The position numbers and the translations under genes are program-made. Below the pieces are notes generated by a model. That model had not been told where the DNA came from, ran no database searches, and saw only the letters and a list, made by a program, of their open reading frames with translations. 64,000 bases of DNA from positions 94,092,885 through 94,156,884 of the forward strand of contig CM028379.1 in assembly GCA_013146195.2 (NCBI GenBank), read 5' to 3'. Position 1 is the stretch's first letter, and each line of letters begins with the position of its first letter. The stretch is from Codonopsis lanceolata (lineage: Eukaryota; Streptophyta; Magnoliopsida; Asterales; Campanulaceae). This document shows positions 10,834-21,174 of this stretch, in pieces.

Positions 10834-12234
10834 GAGCCCTCCTCTCCTTCAGAAAAAGATGAGAAATTCTCCCCCTGTTAAGCTGTAAGCTCTCTCCATG
10901 TTAGGTTGTAGAAACTCTCTCTCCATTAAGCTGAAGAAATCGCTCCTCTTCTCCTTTCTAGCAAAACCCAGTAAACCCTCTCTATCCAAACAAAAATCCT
11001 AGCTAACCTAGTTAGCTTATCTCCCTAAACCCAGTTACAAAAAAGCCACAAACATAGTTGTTACGCTGCCTAAAGCCAGGTACAAAAAAGCCACAAACAC
11101 ATCAATTACGCCACCCAAAGTCAAATGCAATAAACAACAAATACAGACGTTACGCTTCCCAAATTCTACAAACACACATACTCCCACCACCTTTGCCCAT
11201 TCTAGGTAGAACGCAACATCCCTCCTACATACGTAATAATAACAACAACATAAAAACTTCCTTTCTCAGAAGGACAGGGTAAGCACTCGTAGATCGCCTA
11301 AGCCTACGCGTACCGGGTTCAAACTCTCACGCTCCAAAAGATAAGTTCTGTCCCCATAGTTATTTATTCAAAGTATGTAAATAAAATGTAGATATTTATA
11401 CATTCATGGGCCTATAAATATTTTATTAATTGTACACATTATTAAGAGTTTGTTTTATATTTATGTTTACACTTTAAATGTAAAAATAACTATAATTTCT
11501 TACTGTTTAATTAGTTTCTTTTTTGTTTATACATGTAATGTAAATAAGTTATGTTGTTAGCATAACTATTTTATTCGTAAAATAGCTTATAAAAATGTTG
11601 TTATTATTATCTAGTTTTATTATTTGAAGTTGTACTTTTGCTTTATTTTGTTTAGTAAAATATAACATAACTTTTCTTTATTTCTTTTTGTTATATATAA
11701 ATATATTTTTTAGACTAAAAATGTATAAAATAAATTAAGCATATTGACAAATCCATTGTGAGACCGAAAGGGTGAGTTGGGTATCTAACCCCTCCCTAAC
11801 TCGTAACTTAGCCCCCGAACCCATACATCGTGGTATTTTTTTATTCTTCTCTGTTTATCCTTGAAATAGAGGTGGCGACTATGTAAACACACTTTTGAGT
11901 CTACAACGAGGCCAAACATATTCCACGTGCTTAAGTTTTGAAACAACTTATTTTCATTACGAGAGGGGGTCAAAACGGGGCTCTCACACCTAGTGGGCTC
12001 ATATTTTTTAACACAACCCACCTTTTTTAGGTGACGAGAATTTTGACAACTCTCCATGTTGGGATTATGTGCACCATTTGAATTACACAAACAATGAACA
12101 GATTCCCTCATTACAACACGAATCACATTATTTTCGACTGAGAATTTCGCACATTTTGAGAGGAAGTATGTCCTTGTCAAGTCGTTAAAAACGCATTTCT
12201 ATATTTCATGTTATGCATACAAACTTGATATCTA

Positions 12235-12416
12235 CTCCCTCCATTCCGGACAAAGAATCCACTATTTCATTTTGAAATGTTTCACTTAAAGAGTTCACTT
12301 TCAAAAATTAAGGCATAAAAGTGTTAGTTTATTACTAATTAACTACTAAAAGTATCATTTTTTAAAAAAATTGACTTTCAAACTGAGACTCTTTGTCCGG
12401 ACCGGAACTAAGGGAG
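12235..12416. mobile_element. Stowaway-like MITE in copy 1
   Basis: The element is bounded by TA dinucleotides. Its left end is CTCCCTCCATTCCGGACAAA and its right end, read in reverse, is CTCCCTTAGTTCCGGTCCGG. The internal sequence is 'ttagtttattactaattaac', a motif shared with other Stowaway-like copies in this window. Non-coding, about 180 bp. Confidence 0.8.
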
Positions 12417-12878
12417 TATTATGCAAAAAATTGAGTATGACACTTTGACAGGATAGTCGTAAGTTAGCCTTCCATTTCAACTTGACAAAGGGAAAGCCTT
12501 TTCTGTTAGTTTCCTTTTCATTTGGTCATGGTAATAGAAAATGTTATCAACCCGTTTGAACCATCACCTAGTGTTTCGTACCCCTATTTAAAACATCTTA
12601 GAAAATGTTATTTCAAATCGAAAAAGGCTAACAGACGTTACTTACGTCACGTTTCAGGGGGTCAAAGCATCAAGGAAACTTAAAAATGTTTAAAGGGACA
12701 AAGTTAACAGAGCATTGAGTGAAATGTAACAAAAATGGGCAAGTTTACAAGTTGGGGTGTCGCGCCGACAATTCCTTGCGCTGCGCCCCGACTTGTCTTT
12801 TGGGCAATCCAAGTTCTTCTTAGTTTTCTCCTGGTTTCCCCTCCTTCCTTCGTCGTTAAGGATGATCGGATCTCCGCC

Positions 12879-12886
12879 TATAAATA
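12879..12886 (+). promoter_or_regulatory. TATA box in tandem unit copy 2
   Basis: TATAAATAGAGG preceded by 'atctccgcc', at the position equivalent to 10826 in copy 1. Confidence 0.5.
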
Positions 12887-14269
12887 GAGGCCTCTCTCAT
12901 TCAGAAAAAGACGAGAAATTCTCCCCATGTTAAGCTGTAACTATAAGCTCTCTCCATGTTAGGCTGTAGAAACTCTCTCTCCGTTAGGTTGAAGAAATCC
13001 CTCCTCTTCTCCTTTCTAGCAAAACCCAGTAAACCCTCTCTATCCAAACATAAATCCTAGTTAACCTAGTTAGCTTATCTCCCTAAACTCAGTTACAAAA
13101 AGCCACAAATATAGTCGTTACGCTACCTAAAGCAAGTTACAAAAAAACCACAAACACGGTAGTTACGCCGCCCAAAGTCAGACGCAAGAAACAACAAATA
13201 CAGTCGTTACGCTGCTCAAATTCTACAAACACACATACTCCCACCGCCTTTGCGTATTCTAAGTAGAGTGCAACATCCCGCCTACATACGCAACAATAAC
13301 AACAAAAAGACTTACCTTTCTTAGAAGGACATGGGAAGCACTCGTAGATCGCCTAAGCCTAGGCGGTGTTTAGACTCTCACGCTACAAAAGGTAAGTTCG
13401 GTCCCCGCAATTATTTATTCAAAGTATGTAAATAAAATGAAGATATTTATACATTCATGGGCCTATAAATATTTTATTACTTGTACACATTATTAAAAGT
13501 TTGTTTTCTATTTTTGTTTACACTTTAAATGTAAAAATAGTTATAATTTCTTACTTTTTAATTAGTTTTTTTTGTTTATATATGTAATGTAAATAAGTTG
13601 TGTTGTTAGCATAACTATTCTATTCGTAAAATAGCTTATAAAAATGTTGTTATTATTCTCTAGTTTTATTATGTTAAGTTGTACTTTTGCTTTATTTTGT
13701 TTAGTAAAATATAACATAACTTTTCTTTATTTCTTTTTGTTATATATAAATATTTTTTTAGACTAAAAATATATAAAATAAATTGAGCATATTGGCAAAT
13801 CCATTGTGAGACCGAAAGAGCGAGTTGGGTGTCTAACCCCTTCCTAACTCGTAACTTAGCCCCCGAACCCATACATTTTGGTTTTTTTTCTCTGTTTATC
13901 CTTAAAATAGAAGTGATGACTCTGTAAACATACTTTTTGAGTCCACAACGAAGTCAAACATATTACACGTGCTTAAGTTTTGAAACCATTTGTTTTCATT
14001 ACGAGAGGAGGTCAAACTGGGGTTCTCACACCTAATCGGCTCCTAATTTTATAACACAACCCACCTTTTTTAGGTGTGGAGAATTTTGACAACTCTACTT
14101 GTTGGGATTATGTGCACCATTTGAATTACACAAACAATGAACAGATTCCCTCACTACAACACAAATCTCGACTGAGAATTTAGCACATTTTGAGAGGAAT
14201 TATGTCCTAGTCAAGCCATTAAAAAACACATTTCTATATTTCATGCTACGCATACAAACTTGCTATCTA

Positions 14270-14450
14270 CTCATCATTTCGGATAAAGAGTGTATTATTT
14301 TATCTTTAATATTTTATTTAAAGAGTCCGCTTTTAAAAATTAAGGTATAAAAGTGTCCGTTTATTACTAATTAACTACTAAAAATGTCTTCTTTTTAAAA
14401 AAATTTGACTTTAAAACCGAGACTTTTTACCCGAATCGGAAATGAGGGAG
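14270..14450. mobile_element. Stowaway-like MITE in copy 2
   Basis: Same element at the same place as 12235-12416, flanked by TA. Its left terminus has decayed to 'ctcatcatttcgg' and its right end is 'cggaaatgagggag'. Sharing the insertion site shows that the MITE was present before the 2-kb unit was duplicated. Confidence 0.7.
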
Positions 14451-14659
14451 TATTATGCAAAAAATTGAGTACGACACTTTGACAGGATAGTCGTAAGTTA
14501 GCCTTCCATTTCAACTTGACAAAGGGAAAGCCTTTTCTGTTAGTTTCCTTTTCATTTGGTTACAGTAATAGAGATTGACAAATCAATGAAAAGTATAACA
14601 AAGAGATTCCTTTTTGTTTTTCTTGGGCTATGCAAGTACGTATATTGAGGAATGAGGAG

Positions 14660-16595
14660 TTAATAGTGATGCTTACATGGAGGAAGAGGAGGTCCACACA
14701 AGCCAGGATTATCCGAGAATGCAGATTTTGGGATATTAGCCTTATGAGGAGGTATCTGCCCAGATAGTTTATTCCCTGACACATCAAACCCTTGTAGATT
14801 TTTCAAACTCATTACCTCTTTTGGTATATTCCCCCTCAATTTATTATGCGAAAGGCGAATTGTTACCAAGTCTGTTGCATTTCCAAGCTCCACTGGAATT
14901 CTCCCTGTAATCGCGTTATCCACAAGCTCAAGAACCTGAATTCGACTCAATTTACCAATTGACTTTGGTATGATCCCACCCAATGGATTGTGCGACAGAA
15001 TCAGCGATACAATGGAATCCATTCCACGTTGCTCTCCTATGCTCGCAGGTATCGGTCCAGCGAACAAATTGTGAGACAGATCAATCGAATTAAAATGGCC
15101 TAGTGGGTCTTGAACATTTTTTGCGAAAATTGTACTCAAGTCCCCTGAAAGTTTGTTTGAATGGAGATCAAGGTCTGTTAGGCGGGTAAGGTTTTTGAAT
15201 TCCAATGGAATTGAAGAATGGAATCCGTTGTTTGATAAATTGAGGAACCAAAGGTTGGTCATGTTTCCAATCCAAGGTGGCAATTTTCCTGTCATTGTAT
15301 TGCTTGATATATCTAAAGCCGAGATTGAGGAAGAAGAGAGCCATTTGGGAAGGTTCCCAGTGATTCCAGTTCTTGCCAACATTAGTCGAAGAAGTTTCAG
15401 TTTTGCAAACCAATTTGGTATTCTATCAAGTCCCAGAGGATTGAAGGACAAATCAAAAGTTTGTAAATTTTGTAACTTAACTAGCTGGGGAGGAATTTGA
15501 CCTGAAAGTTGGTTTCTTGATAAATCAAGTTCTTGAAGATTACGCAGATTGCCAAAACTTGAGGGAATGCTTCCTGTAAACTGGTTGTTGGACAAGTATA
15601 GATCTGTAAGATTGATAAGATGTCCAATGGTGGCTGGCAATTTTCCAGTGAGCTTGTTGTTCTCGAATATTAGCCGTTGGATCTTCGGTAACTTGCCAAT
15701 GGAGGGTGGGATATTGCCGGTGAGCTTGTTTTCCGATAAACGACAGAATTGCATTGAAATGAGGCCTTCAATGGAAGAAGGGATGGCTCCAGAAAGTTGG
15801 TTCTGATTTAGATACAATAAATCTAATTCCAAGAGTGACCCTATTGATTTTGGTAAGCTGCCAGTAATTTGATTTGCAGATAAGTCAAGATAATTGAGTT
15901 TCTTTAACTTGCCAATAGTTTCTGGTATGATCCCAGAGAGCTTGTTTTCATGAAAATCAAGCTTGGTTAAAGAAACCATTTTGCCAAGTGAAGCTGGAAT
16001 TGGACCAGAGAATTGATTTCCAGAGAGGCCAATTTCTGTCAAAGAGGTTAAAGATTGAAAAACTTGGGAAGGGATTGTGCCAGAAAAGGAATTGTCATTT
16101 AGAAAAAGCCTTTGCAATCGAAACAGGGCTTGGAAAGTGATAGGAATTGATCCGGATAACTTGTTTGTATCAAGAAAAAGTTGGGTGAGTTTTGTTAACT
16201 TTCCAAACTCAGGGGGAATGTGACCCTTCAAATCCTTGAGGTTGCTAAGATCAAGAAGTTGAAGGAATGTGAGATTGGAGAGAGAGGGGGATAGAGTACC
16301 GGACATGGAGGTGTCGAGGATGAAGTCGGGGCCGTCGGTGAGGCCTGAACGAGAGACGTTAACGACTCTGCCGGAGAAATCGCAGGCAATGCCTTCCCAT
16401 GATGTGCAACAATCAGTAGTAGGTGTCCATGTTTGTAGTAGCTTTGAAGGGTCTGAGGTGATCTTGTTTTTGAAGCCTAGTAATGCTTCTCTATCCACTG
16501 CATTGGCAAGCCTCTGATGGTTGTGGAGAGAAGAAGGGGGAGACGAAGAGGATGAAGATGACAGTGAAGGGTTTTTTGAGAATATGATTCTCCAT
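14660..16595 (-). CDS. Secreted LRR receptor-like protein, frameshifted near N-terminus
   Basis: Single-exon LRR gene of the plant class with an N-terminal 'DREALLGFK' LRRNT_2 cap, about 21 extracellular plant-type repeats (LxxLxLxxNxLxGxIP), and a short C-terminal cap 'GLCGPPLPPC'. It has no transmembrane segment or kinase. Family members act at the cell wall or surface. The exact role here is not known. The body is an uninterrupted 612-codon frame from about 16498 down to TAA at 14660. It lacks an ATG. The start at 16595 (MENHILKKPFTVIFILFVSP) gives a good signal peptide but runs in another frame to a TAG at 16491. One surplus T in the plus-strand 'ttgg' at 16503-16506 accounts for the break. 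Without it the junction would read EACHAVDREALL, as expected for the family. This is either a recent null allele or a sequence error. Related alternatives are DRT100-type or FLS2-like LRR proteins. Confidence 0.85.
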
Positions 16596-16703
16596 TCTAT
16601 GTGAGAAAGTGATGGAGGGAAAAGTTTAGTTGAGTTGAGGTTTTATTAAGTTCAGTTTATGGAGATTTGATCTTGATAATCTTGTGTCTTCACACTCCTA
16701 TAA

Positions 16704-16711
16704 TCTATATA
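16704..16711 (-). promoter_or_regulatory. Possible TATA box of the LRR gene
   Basis: TATATAGA on the minus strand, about 110 bp upstream of the ATG at 16595, a plausible distance for a plant promoter with a short 5' leader. Supported by position only. Confidence 0.35.
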
Positions 16712-16742
16712 GTCAATCACATCCATTGAGTTTTTTTTAGTA

Positions 16743-16921
16743 CCACTCTCTCCGTTGACAAATAGTCTATGTTTAAAACTCAATTTTTTTAAAAAAATGA
16801 TATTTTTAGTAGTTCATTAAAAATAAAATGATATTTTCAATGTTTTAATCTTTTGAAAGTAGACTCTTTAAATGGAACATCTCAAAATATAATAATGGAC
16901 TCTTTACCCGGAAGGGGAGAG
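16743..16921. mobile_element. Stowaway-like MITE upstream of LRR gene
   Basis: TA-flanked element with left end CCACTCTCTCCGTTGACAAA and right end, reversed, CTCTCCCCTTCCGGGTAAAG. It sits about 150 bp upstream of the LRR start codon, so it lies in the promoter region. Confidence 0.7.
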
Positions 16922-17262
16922 TATTTCACATATATTGATATAAATCTAAGAACTTATACTCTCTGTTTCGAGTAAAAAGTCAACTATACTATTTTGAGAT
17001 GTTTCACTCTAAACAGTATAATGCTTAAACATTATTGTTATTATTAACAACTCTAATGTTAGTTATATACTCTTTGTGTTCTGGACAAATAGTTCACTAT
17101 TTCATTTTTAGATATTTCACTTAAAAAATCTATTTTTTTTAATTTTGAAATATAAAAATATCATTTTATTATTAATTATCTAGTAAAAGTGTTATTTTCT
17201 TATAAAAAATTAACTTTTAAATAGAAATTTTTTCGCGAGATGTAGAGAATATCAATTAATTA
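16922..17262. repeat. Truncated Stowaway-like fragments
   Basis: Two partial copies begin 'actctctgtttcgagtaaaa' (about 16959) and 'actctttgtgttctggacaa' (about 17069), each followed by 'actattttgagatgtttcac'-like text. The opposite ends are missing or decayed. Confidence 0.5.
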
Positions 17263-17509
17263 CTCTCTCCGTCCCTAAATTATCGTCCTTATTTCCTTTT
17301 TCGTCTGTCTCAAAATAATTGTCCATTTTGAAATTTACCTTTTTAGAACATTATTTTTACTTTATCCTTATTTTTTTTATTTTACTTTAATTATGGGTCA
17401 CATACACATGAACATTAAAGGAATTAAATCAATATAAATAATTAAGTCAATTATTTTTTTTTAACTGTTCGCCGAGTCAATTAGGACGATTATTTAAGTA
17501 GGGAGAGAG
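17263..17509. mobile_element. Stowaway-like MITE, second subfamily
   Basis: TA-flanked. Left end CTCTCTCCGTCCCTAAATTA then TCGTCC. Right end, reversed, CTCTCTCCCTACTTAAATAA then TCGTCC. Same subfamily as 54716-54976. Confidence 0.8.
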
Positions 17510-17731
17510 TATTAAACTGTACGGTTTGGGTGGAATGGGGGTGAGAGTATTTGATAATTGTCAAAGTCAATTGGTGGTTTTCTTTCTTCTTGGTTTTTGG
17601 GACATGGGATGCCAAAGATGGAGTGGAAAATGACTTGGATTAGCACTAAATGAGGCCACGGACTTGCTTGGTAACTGCACACTTGTGAAGTAGTTGACCG
17701 CCTGACTGTGGGGGGTTTTGAAATATGATAA

Positions 17732-17863
17732 GGGTGATTTTAATCATACCTCAATATCCTCTCTTTATATTCTATGCATTGTATTGAGATGTTATATTTT
17801 ATGTTGTACAATGTAATACATGAGGTGTAAAAAAAGGATATTGGGGTGTGGTTAAAATCACCC
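17732..17863. mobile_element. 132-bp MITE with exact 9-bp target duplication
   Basis: Terminal inverted repeats of about 30 bp: GGGTGATTTTAATCATACCT at the left and GGGTGATTTTAACCACACCC read from the right. They are flanked by perfect direct repeats ATATGATAA at 17723-17731 and 17864-17872. A 9-bp duplication points to the Mutator superfamily. No coding capacity. Confidence 0.9.
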
Positions 17864-17896
17864 ATATGATAAGCATGAACTTACATGCTTGACTTA

Positions 17897-18212
17897 GAGT
17901 ATCTCCAATATTAATATGGATGTAAAAGAAATTTGATGTTATTTAGGATTTATATTATTTTTAAAAAAAACTTTTTAATGTAAGTATGGATATGATGTGG
18001 CAATTATATTTATTTATATTATGAATAACAATGTGAAGTTTTTACATTCTACTTGAGGTTGTGGATACATCCTAATTATAATTATTCTTTTTAAAAACTC
18101 TTTCTATTGGTTGTTTTTTTTTATTTTAGTTTTTATTTTTTTTATTAAATATTATTTTAGTGGTGGGATGCATGTCATATAAGATTATATCCATATTTAC
18201 ATTGGAGAGATC
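17897..18212. mobile_element. MITE of the 'atctccaat' type
   Basis: Left end GAGTATCTCCAATATTAATA then TGGATGTA. Right end reversed GATCTCTCCAATGTAAATAT then GGATATA. Imperfect inverted repeats of about 28 bp enclose AT-rich non-coding sequence. Resembles common plant MITEs with GAGCATCTCCAA termini. No clear target duplication was identified. Confidence 0.6.
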
Positions 18213-18971
18213 AATTTTGATTGAATGTGAATAAAGAGAAGAAAAAAAAGACACATATGATTGAGGGTGTGAATTAATCAAAGCCACGTATGATTAAATT
18301 CACAGTTTTATTGGTGATGCTCTTACTTAGTTCGGATCTGAAACTATGATTGTGTTCGGAGCTCATTTTGTAATACCCCGATAATTTTAGTAAAAATATT
18401 AATTTTTTTAATTAATATTATGATTGTTTTGGACCTATATAATTAATGTTATAATTATTGTGTTAAATTAATGCGTTGAACCTATTAAGTAACTAATTAA
18501 ATTGGGTTGGGCTTGGCCCACTTGTGACTAAGATTAATTACTATTCCCTAATAATATTACCCAATTAAAAGTTTGGTTTTGACCCATTTAATGTTAGGGT
18601 TAGAAAACCTAATATGGTTCATATATAAATAAAGGGTTAAAGGATGAGAAAACTTTTTATCGTTAACGGAGTACAAAAAAAAAAAAAAAGAATAGGCAGA
18701 GGGTGAGAGAGCCGCCGGTGGCAAGCAATAGAGGTAAATAATTTTTCTTTCTTCCTGTTCAATTAGATTGATTTGAGAAAAGTATAGATATAATATATAT
18801 CAACATATAGTGCACAAAGTCAACCGGTGGATTTGAAAAAAAAAAAAAAAAAAAAAAAAACAGTGTATATATCAAAGAAACACTGTGTGCGTGAATGTGT
18901 GTGTGCACTATTCATTGTGTGTGTGTGTGTGCAGAGCATGATTACATGTGTTGTTGATTATATTAGTTAAA

Positions 18972-18972
<1 letters not shown>

Positions 18973-19003
<31 letters not shown>
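18973..19003. repeat. (AAT)n microsatellite in 5' LTR
   Basis: About ten AAT triplets. The 3' LTR carries a longer, interrupted version at 23552-23614, so the tract changed length after insertion. Confidence 0.85.
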
Positions 19004-19005
<2 letters not shown>

Positions 19006-19699
19006 TTAAAAAAAAATTGCAAATAGTGTACTATTCTGTGTTTAATAAACAGGGTACTATTCCGTGTTTAATTAAATAAATTTTTTTTTGTAAACAGTGT
19101 ACTATTCTGTGGGTTTATTAATTTTTTGTTTTTTCCCAAACAGTGTACTATTATGTGTTTTGTGTGCGTGATTAGTGTGTGTGCTTTGTGTGTGCATGAA
19201 TAGTGTGTGTGCGTGAATAGTAGTTTAAATAAATTAATTAATAAACATTACAACTATCATTATTATTATTAGAAATTAATAGGTGTTAATCGATACAGTT
19301 ATAGTTTAGTAATTTTTGTATATTTGATTATAGAATTGAACAAACAAGGTTAGGACGAACGTACGTGTTGCGGATATTACCTTCACTAAGTATTTCGAGG
19401 TAAAGGATTATACCTCATTTAGGTCTTTTAAATTATTCGTTCCATACTGTTAAACTTCCGTTATTTCTTTGATAAATGTCGTTCCTTGAAAATGTGTGCC
19501 GATTTTGAATCGGCATTTGATTTTGAACTCCGTCGATTTCGTTCATTTGATTACTCATGTTTATGCTCCTTCGTTTAATCTCACATACCTATCATGTTTT
19601 ATGTGAGATATCTATTTGATACATAAATGTGTTTGTAATTCATGTTGTAAAAATGTATTTGATTATTTAAAAGTTTCTACCTTGATCACTAAGTAAAAC

Positions 19700-19835
19700 A
19701 ACCTAGCCACGGGTAAATGTGACCTTTCGATTTACCTAGTCACGGGTTAATGTAACTTTTAGATTTACCTAGTCACGGGTTAATGTGACATTTCGATTTA
19801 CCTAGTCACAGGTTAATGTGACCTTTCGAAACCCT
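19700..19835. repeat. Tandem array inside LTR
   Basis: Four units of about 36 bp built on 'cctagtcacgggttaatgtg' plus 'acctttcgattta'. The same array occurs in the 3' LTR at about 24345-24475, where one unit has an extra 'gggtt'. Confidence 0.8.
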
Positions 19836-20644
19836 TTAACCACTTGACAAATAGTTAGTTATCTGGATATACCCTTTAGAAACCTTTACCCTTATGGATC
19901 TTTAGAATTTTTTCGGAACATTGTTCGAACAGGTCTTTGACCGCTTATGTGATCTTGGTATCTGTGAGTCGTCCGTTGTCTCTAGCTGGTATGGAACGGT
20001 TGGTGACAATTGGACTACTCGAGTCGTCCTTTCCATTATTATCTTTCGTTTGGAATCCTAAATATTTATCTGTGAGTCGTCTGTTGTCGCCAGCTGGTAT
20101 GGGACGGTTGGTGACAATCGGATTACTCGAGTCATTTGTCGTATCTTTATCCTTCACTTGGAATCCTAAAAATATATCTGAAATTTGAATATTTGAACTT
20201 TGACCATTTTGACTTTTGCATTACAGATATTTGAACTTTTGATTTTGATTCATTGATTTATTTCGGTCAACTCTTCCTTAGTAACCGGAGGGGTTGTATA
20301 TGAACTTACTGAGCATTGTTCGCTCACCCTTTCATATTCTTTCTCTTTCATGTGACATTTTGTGTTGGCTAGATGAATTGTTTCGAGTAGATGAATGAAG
20401 ATGGTCAAAGAAGTTTTAGACATTTTTAGTTAATTTGTACTTTGGAAGTTTAATTAACTTTGATCAGTTTTATTTTGGATTTCGTTTCGGATATTTTGTG
20501 GTTGTATTTTAGTTACATTTGGAGGATATTAAATTTATTAATTATTACATTTGGGAGTTATTATGAATTTTAGGTATTGATTGTTGGTGACGTGGCCAAA
20601 TTGTGGATCCAAATTGTCGGACCCGAGTTTGGGGCGTTACAGAG

Positions 20645-20656
20645 TGGTATCAGAGC
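20645..20656 (+). other. Primer-binding site (initiator tRNA-Met)
   Basis: TGGTATCAGAGC, 3 nt after the 5' LTR. Matches the 3' end complement of plant initiator tRNA-Met, the usual minus-strand DNA primer for this type of element. Confidence 0.93.
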
Positions 20657-21174
20657 TTAGGCTTCAGATCCTGATGGTTTTAGGATTCAGGAATTAATAG
20701 ACTTAGGAATTGATTGTAGTGTAAGGTTATGATTTGTTTATAGCATTAGTTACCCAATAGTTTTAAGTGTGCAATTGTAGTTCTAAGTTTACGATTATAG
20801 CTTTAAGTTATGATTTCATTTATTTTGATTGGGACTGATACATTATTGATTACTCGTAAGAATTTGTTCTATTTTAGTTTATTAGACTTGGAATACACGA
20901 GGTGTATCCAATTTTTGAGACATTGGAATAAAGTTTGATATTAAATAAATGTTGAGGAAATTTTTGCATTCGTTTGACATTCATTTAAAACTATATATCG
21001 TGTTGGTGTATTTCGAGTGCACAAGATTATAAGATAAGCTTAGGAAGAAATTGACGTTACTTAACAATTATGTAGATTGTTTCCATTTACGTCACGCCAA
21101 TTAGCGAGCACCATTTTAGTGTGAAAAAATTTTAGGCATTATTTGACACTTGCTCGTTTTTGTATCGATATCAA
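20657..21174 (+). other. 5' untranslated leader of gypsy element
   Basis: No open frame. AT-rich leader between the PBS and the Gag start at 21175. Confidence 0.6.

Larger units (their letters stand above)
10478..12539 (+). repeat. 2-kb tandem unit, copy 1 (Tat-like LTR and leader)
   Basis: First of two direct, nearly adjacent copies. The unit begins 'acccgtttgacccatcacct' and ends 'tcatttggtcatggtaatag'. It contains an LTR-like part ('tttcgtacccc', TATAAATA at 10826, CT-rich leader), then 'gagaccgaaagggtgagttg', then 'ggtggcgactatg' at about 11870, which resembles a primer-binding region. Untranslated leader sequence follows, with a Stowaway-like element at 12235-12416. The family is the same as the minus-strand remnant at 720-2079. 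There are no gag or pol genes. Confidence 0.75.
12550..14573 (+). repeat. 2-kb tandem unit, copy 2
   Basis: Second copy of the unit at 10478-12539, separated from it by about 10 bp, in the same orientation, and slightly shorter through small deletions. It keeps the TATAAATA box (12879), the 'ccgaaagagcgagttggg' block, the 'gatgactctgtaaa' block (decayed primer-binding region) and the embedded Stowaway-like element. Copy 2 ends about 85 bp from the 3' end of the LRR gene. Confidence 0.75.
18369..20641 (+). repeat. 5' LTR of the gypsy element
   Basis: 2273 bp, TG...CA ends. Contains A runs at about 18675 and 18838, GT-rich tracts, an AAT microsatellite, several copies of 'aacagtgtactatt', a four-unit tandem array (19700-19835) and a two-unit repeat of about 110 bp (about 19965-20185). 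The twin LTR differs by small indels and scattered substitutions. Confidence 0.92.

Noticed and set aside
15153..16517. Plus-strand open frames inside the 14.7-kb LRR gene
   Set aside because: Antisense shadows of a repetitive coding sequence.
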